From contig NZ_QXDC01000004.1 of NCBI RefSeq assembly GCF_003550065.1, positions 62,001-126,000 on the forward strand: a DNA stretch of 64,000 bases, given 5' to 3'. This document shows, piece by piece, positions 27,281-37,628 of this stretch. Below the pieces are notes generated by a model. The model was not told the DNA's origin, did not search any database, and worked only from the letters and a program-made list of their open reading frames with translations. Position numbers and translations under genes: made by a program. This DNA comes from Hephaestia caeni (GTDB taxonomy: Bacteria > Pseudomonadota > Alphaproteobacteria > Sphingomonadales > Sphingomonadaceae). Each line of letters opens with the position of its first letter. The stretch's first letter is position 1.

Positions 27281-27361
27281 GCGGCACCGGCCCACGCCCC
27301 ACCCGGCCACCCAACGACGGTATCCTATGGGTGGCCGGGTGGCGAAGCCGGCCGGTGCCGC
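27281..27361. repeat. Long GC-rich palindromic repeat, copy 2
   Basis: The element is bounded by GCGGCACCGGCC (27281) and GGCCGGTGCCGC (ends 27361). The inner arms CCCCACCCGGCCACCC and GGGTGGCCGGGTGG pair as in copies 1 and 3, though the outer purine tract has degenerated (GCGAAGCC for GGGGAAGCGGGCC). It fills the gap between the convergent CaiB and MaoC genes, a place where it could end both transcripts. Confidence 0.8.
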
Positions 27362-27389
27362 ACCCGATTCAGCGTAGCTCAATCCGACT

Positions 27390-28241
27390 CTAACGCAGTT
27401 CCACCTTGCCGTGGTCGATCGCGACCACATCCCGCCCGGCGACGCGGGTGCGGAAGCTGACGACCGCGCCGTCGATCCAATAATCGGTGAGGAACGTCTC
27501 GCCCGGAAAAACCGGCGCGGTGAACCGGCCCGCAATACTCGCGATCCGGCCGGGTTCGTATCCGCACACCGCCTTGAGCAAGGCATGCGTCGCCACGCCG
27601 AAGGTCGACAGGCCGTGGAGGATCGGCCGATCGAAACCCACGCGCCGCGCCGCCTCGGGGTCGGCATGGAGCGGATTGTAATCGCCCGACAGGCGATAGA
27701 TCAGCGCCTGCTGCGGCATCGTCGGCAGCGATACCGTGCCGTCGGGCGTACGATCGGGCAGCGGATGGGGCGGCTGTTGCTGCCTTGCCGGGCCGCCGAT
27801 CCCGCCGTCGCCGCGCGCGAAGATGGTTTGGCGGATCGTCGCCAGCCGCGCGCCCGTCGCGGCATCGGAAAGCACGCGCTCGGCGATGATCAGCGCGCCT
27901 TTGCCTTCGCCCTTGTCGATCACGTCGACGATGCGCAGCGACGCCGTAACCTCTCCTTCGGACGGCAGCGGGGCGTGGAACGCGCCCGATTGCTCGCCGT
28001 GGACGATCCGGGCGTAATCGAGCCCGCTCTCGCGCACCCACGCCCCCGGCAGCGCGAGCACGAAGGCCTGGGTCGGCACCACGCGCAGGCCGTTTTCATA
28101 AACGAAGCGAAGCTGCTCGGCATCGGTGGGGTCGGCGCCCATGCCGATACCGAGCGCGTAGAGCATCGTGTCGCGCGCCGTGTATCGCTGGGTCACGTCG
28201 GGCACGCGAAATCCCATCAGCGTTTCATAATCGACAGCCAT
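27390..28241 (-). CDS. MaoC-like enoyl-CoA hydratase 2
   Basis: The 283-residue protein has two hotdog folds in tandem, the layout of hydratase 2 and of the hydratase part of peroxisomal MFE-2. The catalytic Asp187/His192 lie in SGDYNPLHADPEAARRVGF, followed by RPILHGLSTFG. The reaction adds water to a trans-2-enoyl-CoA to give the (R)-3-hydroxyacyl-CoA. It begins 1 nt after the stop of the isomerase gene. The (R)-specificity matches the MFE-2-like SDR two genes upstream. Confidence 0.9.
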   Translation of the reverse strand: MAVDYETLMGFRVPDVTQRYTARDTMLYALGIGMGADPTDAEQLRFVYENGLRVVPTQAFVLALPGAWVRESGLDYARIVHGEQSGAFHAPLPSEGEVTASLRIVDVIDKGEGKGALIIAERVLSDAATGARLATIRQTIFARGDGGIGGPARQQQPPHPLPDRTPDGTVSLPTMPQQALIYRLSGDYNPLHADPEAARRVGFDRPILHGLSTFGVATHALLKAVCGYEPGRIASIAGRFTAPVFPGETFLTDYWIDGAVVSFRTRVAGRDVVAIDHGKVELR

Positions 28242-28242
28242 A

Positions 28243-29031
28243 TCAACGTCCCTCGAAATGCGGCGAGCGCTTCTCGACGAAGGCGCGCTTCGCCTCGGCA
28301 TGATCCGCGGTATCGGCGCAGCGCTGCTGGTGGATCGCCTCGATCTCGAGCATCCGTTCAAAGGGCGCGCTTTCGGCGGCAAGCAGGTTGCGCTTGATAT
28401 AGCCGTAGGCGAGTCGGGGGCCGGCGGCGATCTCGCGCGCCCGCGCGATCGCGCGCGGCAGGCATTCCTCATCGGCGGCGATCTCGCTTACCAGGCCGAT
28501 GCGCAGCGCTTCCTCAGCATCCACGCTGCGGCTGGTGAGATAGAGGTCGCGCGCCAGCGTCGGGCCGATCAACCGCGGCAAAGTGTGCGATCCGCCCATG
28601 TCGCCCGACAGGCCGACCTTGGCGAATGAGGTGGAAAAGCGCGCGCTCGCGGCGGCGATACGCAGATCGCACGCCGCGGCGAGCGTGAAGCCCGCACCGG
28701 CCGCCGGCCCGTTGACCGCCGCGACGACGACCTTGGGCATCGCGCGGATGAGCGCGGGCACGCGGTGCATCTGCTTGAGGTCGGCCACCCGCCCCTCGAA
28801 ACTGCGCGGGCCGCGTGCCGCCATATTCTTCACATCGCCGCCCGCGCAGAAGCCGCGCCCCGCGCCCGTCAGCACGATCGCCCCCACCGCGTCGTCGCCT
28901 TCGAGATCGGCGAGCATATCGGCAAGCGCGATCATCATCGGCAAGTGGACGGCGTTCATCCGATCGGGCCGGTTGAGCGTGACGATCGCCACCGCGTCGG
29001 CGCGCTCCAGCAGGATTTCCGGGGCGACCAT
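28243..29031 (-). CDS. Enoyl-CoA hydratase/isomerase family protein (PaaG-like active site)
   Basis: A 262-residue crotonase-fold protein. The CoA oxyanion segments are GRGFCAGGDVKNMA and VNGPAAGAGFTLA. Both hydratase glutamates of the crotonase family are replaced (GAGFTLAAACDL and FSTSFAKVGL), while an Asp sits in KVGLSGDMGGSHTLPRLIG at the place used by PaaG-type isomerases. It is therefore more likely a double-bond or ring isomerase than a hydratase. ATG 29031 was chosen. It lies 2 nt from the SDR stop. Confidence 0.88.
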   Translation of the reverse strand: MVAPEILLERADAVAIVTLNRPDRMNAVHLPMMIALADMLADLEGDDAVGAIVLTGAGRGFCAGGDVKNMAARGPRSFEGRVADLKQMHRVPALIRAMPKVVVAAVNGPAAGAGFTLAAACDLRIAAASARFSTSFAKVGLSGDMGGSHTLPRLIGPTLARDLYLTSRSVDAEEALRIGLVSEIAADEECLPRAIARAREIAAGPRLAYGYIKRNLLAAESAPFERMLEIEAIHQQRCADTADHAEAKRAFVEKRSPHFEGR

Positions 29032-29033
29032 CG

Positions 29034-29954
29034 TCAGATCGGCTCCCACGGGAACACCCCCGCTGCCGTCACCGGCTCGCGGAATCCGGCGGCGAGACCG
29101 GGCATCGCGACATCGGCGATGCTGTTGGGGGTCCAGCCGTCGACATCGGCCACCACGCGCGCCAGATCGAACTGGTTGTAGAGATAGATTTCGTTCTTGC
29201 GCACGCCGAACACCTGCCCGCTGACATGCGCGGCACGATCGGATGCGAGATACACCGCGAGCGGCGCGTTCTTTTCGGGCGTGATCTGCATCATCTTTTC
29301 GACCCGCGCCTTCTGTTCGGGCGTGTCGGTGGGGATCGAGCTGACCATCCGGCTCCACGCCACCGGCGAAATGCAGTTCGAGCGCACGTTGTAGCGCTTC
29401 ATGTCGATCGCGATCGACTTCGAAAGCGCGGTCATGCCCAGCTTGGCGGCGGCGTAGTTCGCCTGCCCGAACGCCCCGATCAGCCCCGAGGCGCTGACCA
29501 TGAAGACGAACGCGCCCGATTCCTGCTGGCGGAAATGCTGCGCGGCCGCCGACGCGACATAGAACGACCCGTTGAGGTGGACGTCGACCACCGACTTCCA
29601 GTCGTCCGCGGTCATCTTGTGAAAGATCGAATCGCGCAGGATGCCCGCATTGTTGACCACCGCGTCGATGCGGCCGAAATTGTCGAGCGCGCATTGGACG
29701 ATCTTCTTCGCGCTTTCGGGGTCGGCGACGCTGTCAGTGCTGATCGCCGCCTCGCCGCCCGCCGCGCGGATCGCGTCGCGCGTTTCCTCCGCCGGCGAGG
29801 CCGAGCCGCCCTCACCCGTCAGCGACACGCCGATATCGTTGATGATGACCTTCGCCCCGTGCGCGGCCATCATCACCGCGATCGCGCGGCCGATGCCGTT
29901 GCCGGCGCCGGTCACCACCGCGACCTTGCCTTCCATCAGTCTCGTGTCGGTCAT
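29034..29954 (-). CDS. SDR dehydrogenase resembling the HSD17B4/MFE-2 (R)-3-hydroxyacyl-CoA domain
   Basis: The 306-residue classical SDR has the cofactor motif TGAGNGIG (residues 15-22), NNAG at 101-104 and the catalytic Ser154, Tyr167, Lys171. An insertion after the second strand (SLTGEGGSASPAEETRDAIR) and the segment NNAGILRDSIFHKM, with FGQANYAAAKLGM, closely resemble the dehydrogenase part of peroxisomal MFE-2. It probably oxidises an (R)-3-hydroxyacyl-CoA with NAD. ATG 29954 overlaps the stop of the ThDP gene by ATGA. The C-terminal 60 residues extend beyond a minimal SDR. Confidence 0.9.
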   Translation of the reverse strand: MTDTRLMEGKVAVVTGAGNGIGRAIAVMMAAHGAKVIINDIGVSLTGEGGSASPAEETRDAIRAAGGEAAISTDSVADPESAKKIVQCALDNFGRIDAVVNNAGILRDSIFHKMTADDWKSVVDVHLNGSFYVASAAAQHFRQQESGAFVFMVSASGLIGAFGQANYAAAKLGMTALSKSIAIDMKRYNVRSNCISPVAWSRMVSSIPTDTPEQKARVEKMMQITPEKNAPLAVYLASDRAAHVSGQVFGVRKNEIYLYNQFDLARVVADVDGWTPNSIADVAMPGLAAGFREPVTAAGVFPWEPI

Positions 29955-31624
29955 ATCGCCTCCTGTTGCCGCCTCGCTGCGTCGCGGATCTGGTCGAGTG
30001 TCATTGTCGGCGTGATCGCCTGGCTGTCGAGCTTGCAATGCAGGATCGCCGGGCGCCCGCTGGCGAGCGCGCGCTCGAAGGCGGGCGCGAAGGCGTCGGT
30101 GGTCTCCACCGTCTCGCCATGCCCGCCGAAGGCGCGCGCGAGCGCGGCGAAATCGGGACTGGTGAGCGTCGTCGCGGCGACCCGGCCGGGGAAGGTGCGT
30201 TCCTGGTGCATCCGGATCGTCCCATAGATGCCGTTGTCCACCACCACCACGATCAGCGGAATCCGGTGATGCACCGCTGTCGAGAATTCCTGCCCGTTCA
30301 TCAAGAAGTCACCGTCCCCCGCCATCGTCACGACGATGCGATCGGGATGGTATCGCTTGGCGAAGACGCCGGCAGGAACGCCGTAGCCCATCGATCCGCT
30401 GGTCGGCGCCAATTGGGTCGCGAAGCCGCGGAACCGGTAATAGCGGTGGACCCACCCCGCGTAATTGCCCGCGCCGTTGCAGATGATCGCGTCGTCGGGA
30501 AGGCGATCGCGCAGCCACGCCACGACCTCGCCATATTGGAAATCGCCGGGCAGTGGTGCGGGCTGGTCGCTCCAGACGCGATAGGCATCGCGCAGCGCCG
30601 CACGCGCGTCGCCCCACGCGGCTGTCGCCCGCGTCTCTGCGACCGCATCCAGAAACGCGCCGGGCGTGGCGTTGATCGCGAGCACGGGCTGGTAAACGCG
30701 CCCCAGTTCAAGCGGATCGGGGTGGATGTGGACGAACGGCTGTTCGGGCCGGGGAATCGCGAAGTGCGCGTAGGAATTGGACGCGATTTCCGACATCCGC
30801 CCGCCGATCAGCACCACGAGATCGGATTGGGCGACATAATCGGCCAGCGCCGGGTTGGGGCCGATCCCGAGGTCGCCGACGAACTGCGCGTTCGTCGCCG
30901 GGAACAGCGCCGCGCGCCGGAATGCGGCGGCAACCGGCAGGTCGAGCCGCTCGGCAAGCGCGATCAGCGCGTCGCGCGCATCGGGCGTCCAGCGCGATCC
31001 GCCGACGATGACGATCGGCCGCGCCGCCTGCGCCAGCAGCGTCTCGAATCGCGCGATGTCGTCGGGGAGCGGCGCCGGGCTGGCGGGCACCACCACCGGC
31101 GCATCGGCGACAATCGCCACATCGTCGAGCATATCCTCGGGCAGCGCGATCACCACCGGGCCGGGGCGCCCCTGCATCGCGACGCGGAAGGCGCGCGCGA
31201 TGAGTTCGGGAATCCGGCGCGCGTCATCGATCTCGACCGCCCATTTCGCGACACCGGCAAAGGCCTGCGGATAATCGAGTTCCTGGAATGCCTCGCGGTG
31301 GCGGAAGCCGCGCTCGACCTGCCCGACGAACAGGATCATCGGCGTCGAATCCTGCATCGCGATGTGCAGCCCCGGCGCGGCGTTGGTGGCGCCGGGGCCA
31401 CGCGTCACGAAGCAGATGCCGGGGCGACCGGTGAGCTTGCCGTGCGCCTCCGCCATCATCGCCGCCCCGCCCTCGGCCCGGCAGGTGAGGAGATCGATTC
31501 CGCTGTCGATCAGCGCGTCGAGCACCGAAAGATAGCTCTCGCCGGGAACGCAACTCGCGTGCGTCACGCCTTGCGCGATGAGCTGATCGACCAGAATCCG
31601 TGCGGCGGTGCGTGCCTGCGCCAT
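29951..31624 (-). CDS. Thiamine diphosphate-dependent enzyme of the acetolactate synthase/2-oxoacid decarboxylase superfamily
   Basis: The 557-residue protein has the three domains of the family: Pyr (catalytic Glu51 in CRAEGGAAMMAEA), a central domain (about 190-320) and PP with the ThDP motif AGDGDFLMNGQEFSTAVHHR ending in DNGIYG. It resembles acetolactate synthase in length but lies in a catabolic operon without a regulatory subunit. Decarboxylase, carboligase or 2-hydroxyacyl-CoA lyase activity is possible; the GDGDF motif differs from the GDSAFG of oxalyl-CoA decarboxylase/HACL enzymes. An aldehyde product would suit the aldehyde dehydrogenase gene upstream. Confidence 0.85.
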   Translation of the reverse strand: MAQARTAARILVDQLIAQGVTHASCVPGESYLSVLDALIDSGIDLLTCRAEGGAAMMAEAHGKLTGRPGICFVTRGPGATNAAPGLHIAMQDSTPMILFVGQVERGFRHREAFQELDYPQAFAGVAKWAVEIDDARRIPELIARAFRVAMQGRPGPVVIALPEDMLDDVAIVADAPVVVPASPAPLPDDIARFETLLAQAARPIVIVGGSRWTPDARDALIALAERLDLPVAAAFRRAALFPATNAQFVGDLGIGPNPALADYVAQSDLVVLIGGRMSEIASNSYAHFAIPRPEQPFVHIHPDPLELGRVYQPVLAINATPGAFLDAVAETRATAAWGDARAALRDAYRVWSDQPAPLPGDFQYGEVVAWLRDRLPDDAIICNGAGNYAGWVHRYYRFRGFATQLAPTSGSMGYGVPAGVFAKRYHPDRIVVTMAGDGDFLMNGQEFSTAVHHRIPLIVVVVDNGIYGTIRMHQERTFPGRVAATTLTSPDFAALARAFGGHGETVETTDAFAPAFERALASGRPAILHCKLDSQAITPTMTLDQIRDAARRQQEAI

Positions 31625-31733
31625 AACTCTCCCCGTCGCCAATCCGCGCCGGCGGAGCGACGCATCGCGCTATAGGGGTGCTTGCCGCGGGGTGACCAAT
31701 GCCGATCCGATATGCGGCTGATAGCGCGGGGCG

Positions 31734-33170
31734 CTACGCGATGTGCACCGCCTTCGTCACCATGTGCGCCATGATCCCTTCCGGCCCATCCTCCGATCCA
31801 AAACCCGATTCCTTGACCCCGCCGAACGGGCTGTCGGGCCACGTCATCCGCGCCTGGTTGATCGCCAGCATCCCCGTCTCCACCGCCTCGGCCAGCACAT
31901 TCTGTCGCCGTCCGCTTTCGGTGAAGCAATAGGCCGCCAGGCCGTAGGGCAACCGGTTCGCCTCGGCGATCGCGTCTTCGTCGGCGGTAAACGGGCGGAT
32001 CAGCGCGACCGGGCCGAAGGGCTCGTCGATCATCGCTTTGGCATCGAGCGGCACGTCGGCCAGCACCGTCGGCTGGAAGAAGAAGCCGCCCTCTTCGCCG
32101 CGACCGCCGCCGGCCAGAATCCGCGCGCCTTTCGCCGCGGCATCGTCGACCATCGCCGCGACTGCCTCGGGCCGGCGCGGGTTCGCCATCGGCCCCATCT
32201 GCACGCCGGTCGCTGCGCCGTTGCCCACCGTCACCGCGCGGGTGCGCTCCGCGAACCCCTTGGCGAAAGCCTCATAGACGCCTTGCTGCACATGAAAGCG
32301 CGTCGGCGACACGCACACCTGGCCCGCGTTGCGAAACTTGTTCGCCACCAGCAGGTCGAGCGTCTTGTCGAGATCGCAGTCGTCGAACACCAGCACCGGC
32401 GCATGGCCGCCCAGTTCGAGCGTCATCTTCATCACCGTGTCGGCGGCGAGCCGCATCAGATGCTTGCCCACCGGCACCGATCCGGTGAAGCTCAATTTGC
32501 GCGTGATGGGCGACGCGAGCAGGCGGCGCGAGATCGTGTCGGGCACACCGAACACCAATTGCGCCACCTCACCCGGAACGCCCGCATCGGCGAAGCAGCG
32601 CATGATCTCCACCGCGCTGCCCGGCGTCTCCTCGCTGGGCTTCAGGATGATCGAGCAGCCCGCGGCGATCGCGGGCGCCAGCTTGCGCACGACATTGAGC
32701 GCCGGGAAATTCCACGCGCAGAAGGCCGCCACCGGCCCCACCGGCTGGTGCAGCACCATGCTGCGCATCCCCGCCGGCCGCATCAGCACGCGGCCATAGA
32801 CGCGCCCCGCCTCGGCGGCGTGGAAATCGATCAGCCCGGCCGAGCCGAGCACCTCGCCCTTGGCTTCGGCGAGCGGCTTGCCCTGTTCGAGCGTCACGAT
32901 GCGGGCGATCCGATCCGCGCGCTCACGGATCAGCGCCGCCGCGCGCTGCAACACCCGCCCGCGCTCGTCCGGCCCGACGCCCCGCCACTGGCGGAATCCC
33001 CGCTCCGCCGCATCGAGCGCGCGATCGAGATCGTCGTCGGTGGCATGCGGCACCTCGGCGAGCACCGATCGATCGGCGGGATTGAGGACCGGTTCGCTGT
33101 CGCGCGCGCCGCCGGTGATCCATTCGCCGTCGATGAACAGCGCGGGTTGCGTCTCATAACCTTCAGCCAC
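31734..33170 (-). CDS. NAD(P)-dependent aldehyde dehydrogenase
   Basis: The 478-residue ALDH superfamily protein has all catalytic residues: Asn154 (AWNFPALN), Lys177 (LKPSEETP), Glu252 (LELGGHAP) and nucleophile Cys286 (NAGQVCVSP). Its sequence style is that of the succinate-semialdehyde dehydrogenase group. The start is GTG 33170, the only start near the conserved N-terminus, with GGGAG about 9 nt upstream. It lies 109 nt upstream of the ThDP gene on the same strand. It probably oxidises an aldehyde released by the ThDP enzyme or by the thiolase-like lyase. Confidence 0.9.
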   Translation of the reverse strand: MAEGYETQPALFIDGEWITGGARDSEPVLNPADRSVLAEVPHATDDDLDRALDAAERGFRQWRGVGPDERGRVLQRAAALIRERADRIARIVTLEQGKPLAEAKGEVLGSAGLIDFHAAEAGRVYGRVLMRPAGMRSMVLHQPVGPVAAFCAWNFPALNVVRKLAPAIAAGCSIILKPSEETPGSAVEIMRCFADAGVPGEVAQLVFGVPDTISRRLLASPITRKLSFTGSVPVGKHLMRLAADTVMKMTLELGGHAPVLVFDDCDLDKTLDLLVANKFRNAGQVCVSPTRFHVQQGVYEAFAKGFAERTRAVTVGNGAATGVQMGPMANPRRPEAVAAMVDDAAAKGARILAGGGRGEEGGFFFQPTVLADVPLDAKAMIDEPFGPVALIRPFTADEDAIAEANRLPYGLAAYCFTESGRRQNVLAEAVETGMLAINQARMTWPDSPFGGVKESGFGSEDGPEGIMAHMVTKAVHIA

Positions 33171-33315
33171 CGTATGCGTCTCCCTTCGGTATCGCCGCCA
33201 TCATCGCACCGCGCGCGCGCATTGCGTTATGCCAAATCACAAACGCGGTGATGCGAAATCGGTAAGCTACTTCATCGGCTGCGCTCTTTATCCCTTCAAC
33301 CCGAAAGGATGAGCC

Positions 33316-34248
33316 ATGCACCCCGCCGCCGAACCGGAACGCTACACGATCGACAGCGAAAACCCGGCGCACGCGCTTCATCTGCTGCGCGCGCAGCCCG
33401 CCGATCGCGACGGCCGCGCCCCGGTGCTGTTGCTTCACGGTTCGACGCTGCCGGGCAGCATCGCCTACACACTGCGGTTCGACGGGCGATCGTGGCTCGA
33501 TGATCTTGCGCAGCGCGGTCGCGACGCCTGGTCGCTCGACATTCGTGGCTACGGCCGCTCCTGGCACCCCAAGGATAGCGGCGATCGGCCGTGCGCGCCC
33601 GTTGCCGATACCGCGCAAGCGCTGGAGGACGTGGACGCCGCGATCGCCTTCATCCGCAAAGAAACAGGCGCGCCCTCGATCGATCTCGTCGGCTGGTCGT
33701 GGGGGGCGACGATCGCTGCCGCGTGCGCGGCCGGCGGCGGCGCAGTCAACCGGCTGGTGCTGCACGCCCCGCAATGGCTGCGCGACACGCCGTCGCCGCT
33801 GGTGACGCCGCAGACGATGGCCGAGCCCTATCGGACGGTCGACATCCCGGCCTTTATCGAACGCTGGCTCGGCCGGGTGCCGCCCGAGGCGCGGGCGACG
33901 CTGGAACGTTGGCGCGACACGCTGGAGCGCGCGCTTGCCGAAAGCGCGCCGATCCTCGTTCCCAACGGCAGCATCCGCGACATCGCCGGGCAATGGATGG
34001 CGGGATCGCCCGCCTACGATCCCGCCGCCATCACCGTCCCGACGATGGTCATCGTCGGCGCCGCCGATACCGACACCCCGCCCGCGCTGGGGCGTGAGGT
34101 GTTCGACCGACTCGGCACCGACGAGCGCATTTTCGCGCAGGTGCCGGGCGGCACCCATTTCACCGTGTTCGAACCTGCGCGCGACCATCTGTTCCGCGCG
34201 GTTGCCGGATTCCTGGACGCAGAGACGACCCCGAAAGGAGCAATTTAA
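33316..34248 (+). CDS. Alpha/beta-hydrolase
   Basis: The 310-residue protein has the hydrolase fold: oxyanion HG at 41-42 (LLLHGSTLPG), nucleophile elbow GWSWG (Ser128), a probable acid near GAADTDTP and a His in PGGTHFTVFE. The family covers esterases, lactonases and C-C hydrolases, so the reaction is not determined. It starts 13 nt after a GAAAGGA ribosome site. It overlaps the cupin gene by 1 nt and heads a three-gene unit with the cupin and an acyl-CoA dehydrogenase. Confidence 0.88.
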   Translation: MHPAAEPERYTIDSENPAHALHLLRAQPADRDGRAPVLLLHGSTLPGSIAYTLRFDGRSWLDDLAQRGRDAWSLDIRGYGRSWHPKDSGDRPCAPVADTAQALEDVDAAIAFIRKETGAPSIDLVGWSWGATIAAACAAGGGAVNRLVLHAPQWLRDTPSPLVTPQTMAEPYRTVDIPAFIERWLGRVPPEARATLERWRDTLERALAESAPILVPNGSIRDIAGQWMAGSPAYDPAAITVPTMVIVGAADTDTPPALGREVFDRLGTDERIFAQVPGGTHFTVFEPARDHLFRAVAGFLDAETTPKGAI

Positions 34249-34829
34249 TGAAGACGATCGACATCTCGCCCGAGGAGATGAACAAGCGCGTGGCGCGCTA
34301 CGCAGACCTCGTTCCCTATGGGAACCAGCACACCGGCACGATCAACCCCGAAGTGTTCGAGCACCTGACGGCGCGCCGGGTGCTGTCGATCATGGCCCCG
34401 CACAATTATACCGGCCGCAGCGCCCAGGCGCCGATCAAGAGCCTGCCCGGCGCGGTGATCTCGATCGCCGAAACCCCGCCCGGCAATGCCCCGGCGCTGC
34501 ACGCCCATGATACCGCAATCGAGAATTTCTTCGTCATCAACGGGCGCTACAAGATATCGTGGGGCGACGAGGGGCAGCACAGCCTCGAGCTGGGGCCAAT
34601 GGATTTCATCTCGATCCCGCCGCGCGTCAATCGCACTTTCCTCAACATCACCGACGAGACGGCCCGACTGCTCGCGATCATCCAGCCGCTCGGCGAGGAT
34701 CAGGAGGATCGTGTCGCCTTCGCGACCAGCGTGGCGCCGAAGATCTCGGATCAATATGGCGAGGAAACGCTGGCGGCGCTGCGCGAAATCGGTTTCCACT
34801 TCGACGCCGGCCAGGACTCGGAAGCCTGA
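34248..34829 (+). CDS. Cupin-domain protein
   Basis: The 193-residue protein has a single cupin barrel. Metal ligands are visible as His85, His87 and Glu92 in ALHAHDTAIENFFVINGRY, and motif 2 lies in GPMDFISIPPRVNRTF. Related cupins are isomerases, dioxygenases or sugar-binding proteins, so the function is open. The start shares its A with the upstream TAA, and the stop overlaps the dehydrogenase start (TGATG). It may act on the product of the hydrolase. Confidence 0.85.
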   Translation: MKTIDISPEEMNKRVARYADLVPYGNQHTGTINPEVFEHLTARRVLSIMAPHNYTGRSAQAPIKSLPGAVISIAETPPGNAPALHAHDTAIENFFVINGRYKISWGDEGQHSLELGPMDFISIPPRVNRTFLNITDETARLLAIIQPLGEDQEDRVAFATSVAPKISDQYGEETLAALREIGFHFDAGQDSEA

Positions 34830-35989
34830 TGGATTTCCGACTGTCCGAGGACCAGCTCGCGCTTCAGGAAACCGCGCGGAAGTTCGCCCAGAGCGAGCTG
34901 CCGGCGCTCGCCGAAACGATCGAATCGACCTCCAGTCCCGTCCCGCACGACTGGCTCAAACGCTATGCCGAAATGGGCTTTCTGGGCGTCAACACGCCGG
35001 AGGCGCTCGGCGGGCTCGGGCTGACGCTGCTCGATGCGCTGATCGTGATGGAGGAATTCGCGAAAATCTCGGTCGGCGTCGCGTTTCCGGTGTTCGAATG
35101 CTGCACCGGCCCGGTGCGGATCGTCGAGCGGCTGGGGTCGCCTGAACTTCGCGAGCGGATCGTGCCGCGCGCGGCCGGCGGCGAGATGCTGGTGGCGGTG
35201 TCGATGTCCGAACCCGATGCCGGCACTGCGCTGACCGATCTCAGGACGCGCGCGTCGATCGACGGCGACGAAATCGTGCTCGACGGCACCAAGCGCTGGT
35301 GTTCGGGCGCGGGTCATTCGGGCGGCTATGTCGTCTTCTGCCGGTTCGACGGCATCGAAAGCGCGAAGGGCATCGGGGCGGTATTCGTCGACATGGGAAC
35401 CCCGGGCCTGAGCTTCGGCGATCAGGAACGGATGATGGGGTTCCGCGGCGTTCCGTCGGCCGACATTTTTCTCGACGGCGTGCGGGTGCCGAAGGAAAAC
35501 CTGCTCGCGGGGCCGGGCGATTTCGCGCGGCTGATGCAGCTTTTCAACATCGAGCGGCTGGGCAATGCCACGATGGCGCTCGGCGTGGCGGCGGGCGCGC
35601 TCGAACGGGTGACCGCTTACGTTCAGGAACGCCGGCAGTTCGGCAAGCCGCTGGTCGATTTTCAGGCGGTGCAACTGCGCGTCGGCGACATGGCGTGCAA
35701 GGTCGAGGCGGCACGGCTGCTGATCCACCGCGCGGCGGCCAACGCCGGCCACGATCTTCCCGATCCGCAGGAAGCTGCGATCGCCAAATGTTTCGCCAAC
35801 GAGATCACCCGCGCGGTCACCGCCGATGCGATGCAGCTCATGGGCGGATACGGCTATGCCCGCGAATACGGCATGGAACAGAAGCTGCGCGATTCCTACG
35901 GCTGGGGCATTGCCGGCGGCGCGATCGACATCCAGAAGGTGAACATCGCCGGCGGACTCGTCGGCCGCCGCTTCAGCCAGCGGGGCTAG
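34829..35989 (+). CDS. Acyl-CoA dehydrogenase (IVD-type catalytic base)
   Basis: The 386-residue protein has the N-terminal helical, central beta and C-terminal helical ACAD domains. FAD/substrate segments are VSMSEPDAGTALTD, the RQFGKPLVDFQAVQ region and GGYGYAREYGMEQKLRD. At the position of the MCAD catalytic Glu (YEGT) this protein reads AGGA, but Glu242 in NIERLGNA sits where isovaleryl-CoA dehydrogenase and LCAD have their base, so activity is expected. That base position suits branched or bulky acyl-CoAs. It is translationally coupled to the cupin gene. Confidence 0.9.
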   Translation: MDFRLSEDQLALQETARKFAQSELPALAETIESTSSPVPHDWLKRYAEMGFLGVNTPEALGGLGLTLLDALIVMEEFAKISVGVAFPVFECCTGPVRIVERLGSPELRERIVPRAAGGEMLVAVSMSEPDAGTALTDLRTRASIDGDEIVLDGTKRWCSGAGHSGGYVVFCRFDGIESAKGIGAVFVDMGTPGLSFGDQERMMGFRGVPSADIFLDGVRVPKENLLAGPGDFARLMQLFNIERLGNATMALGVAAGALERVTAYVQERRQFGKPLVDFQAVQLRVGDMACKVEAARLLIHRAAANAGHDLPDPQEAAIAKCFANEITRAVTADAMQLMGGYGYAREYGMEQKLRDSYGWGIAGGAIDIQKVNIAGGLVGRRFSQRG

Positions 35990-36053
35990 AGTTTGATCCA
36001 CTGGCGTGGAAGCGCTCAGAGGAAAAGGTACGGTTCGTGCCGATCGGGAAAAC

Positions 36054-37628
<1,575 letters not shown>

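Noticed and set aside
29951..31624. Firm assignment of the ThDP enzyme as 2-hydroxyacyl-CoA lyase
   Set aside because: The diphosphate motif is GDGDFLMNG, unlike the GDSAFG form of known lyases and oxalyl-CoA decarboxylases; kept only as one option.
34829..35989. Idea that this acyl-CoA dehydrogenase is inactive because the YEGT glutamate is missing
   Set aside because: Glu242 in NIERLGNA occupies the isovaleryl-CoA dehydrogenase base position, so the protein should be active.
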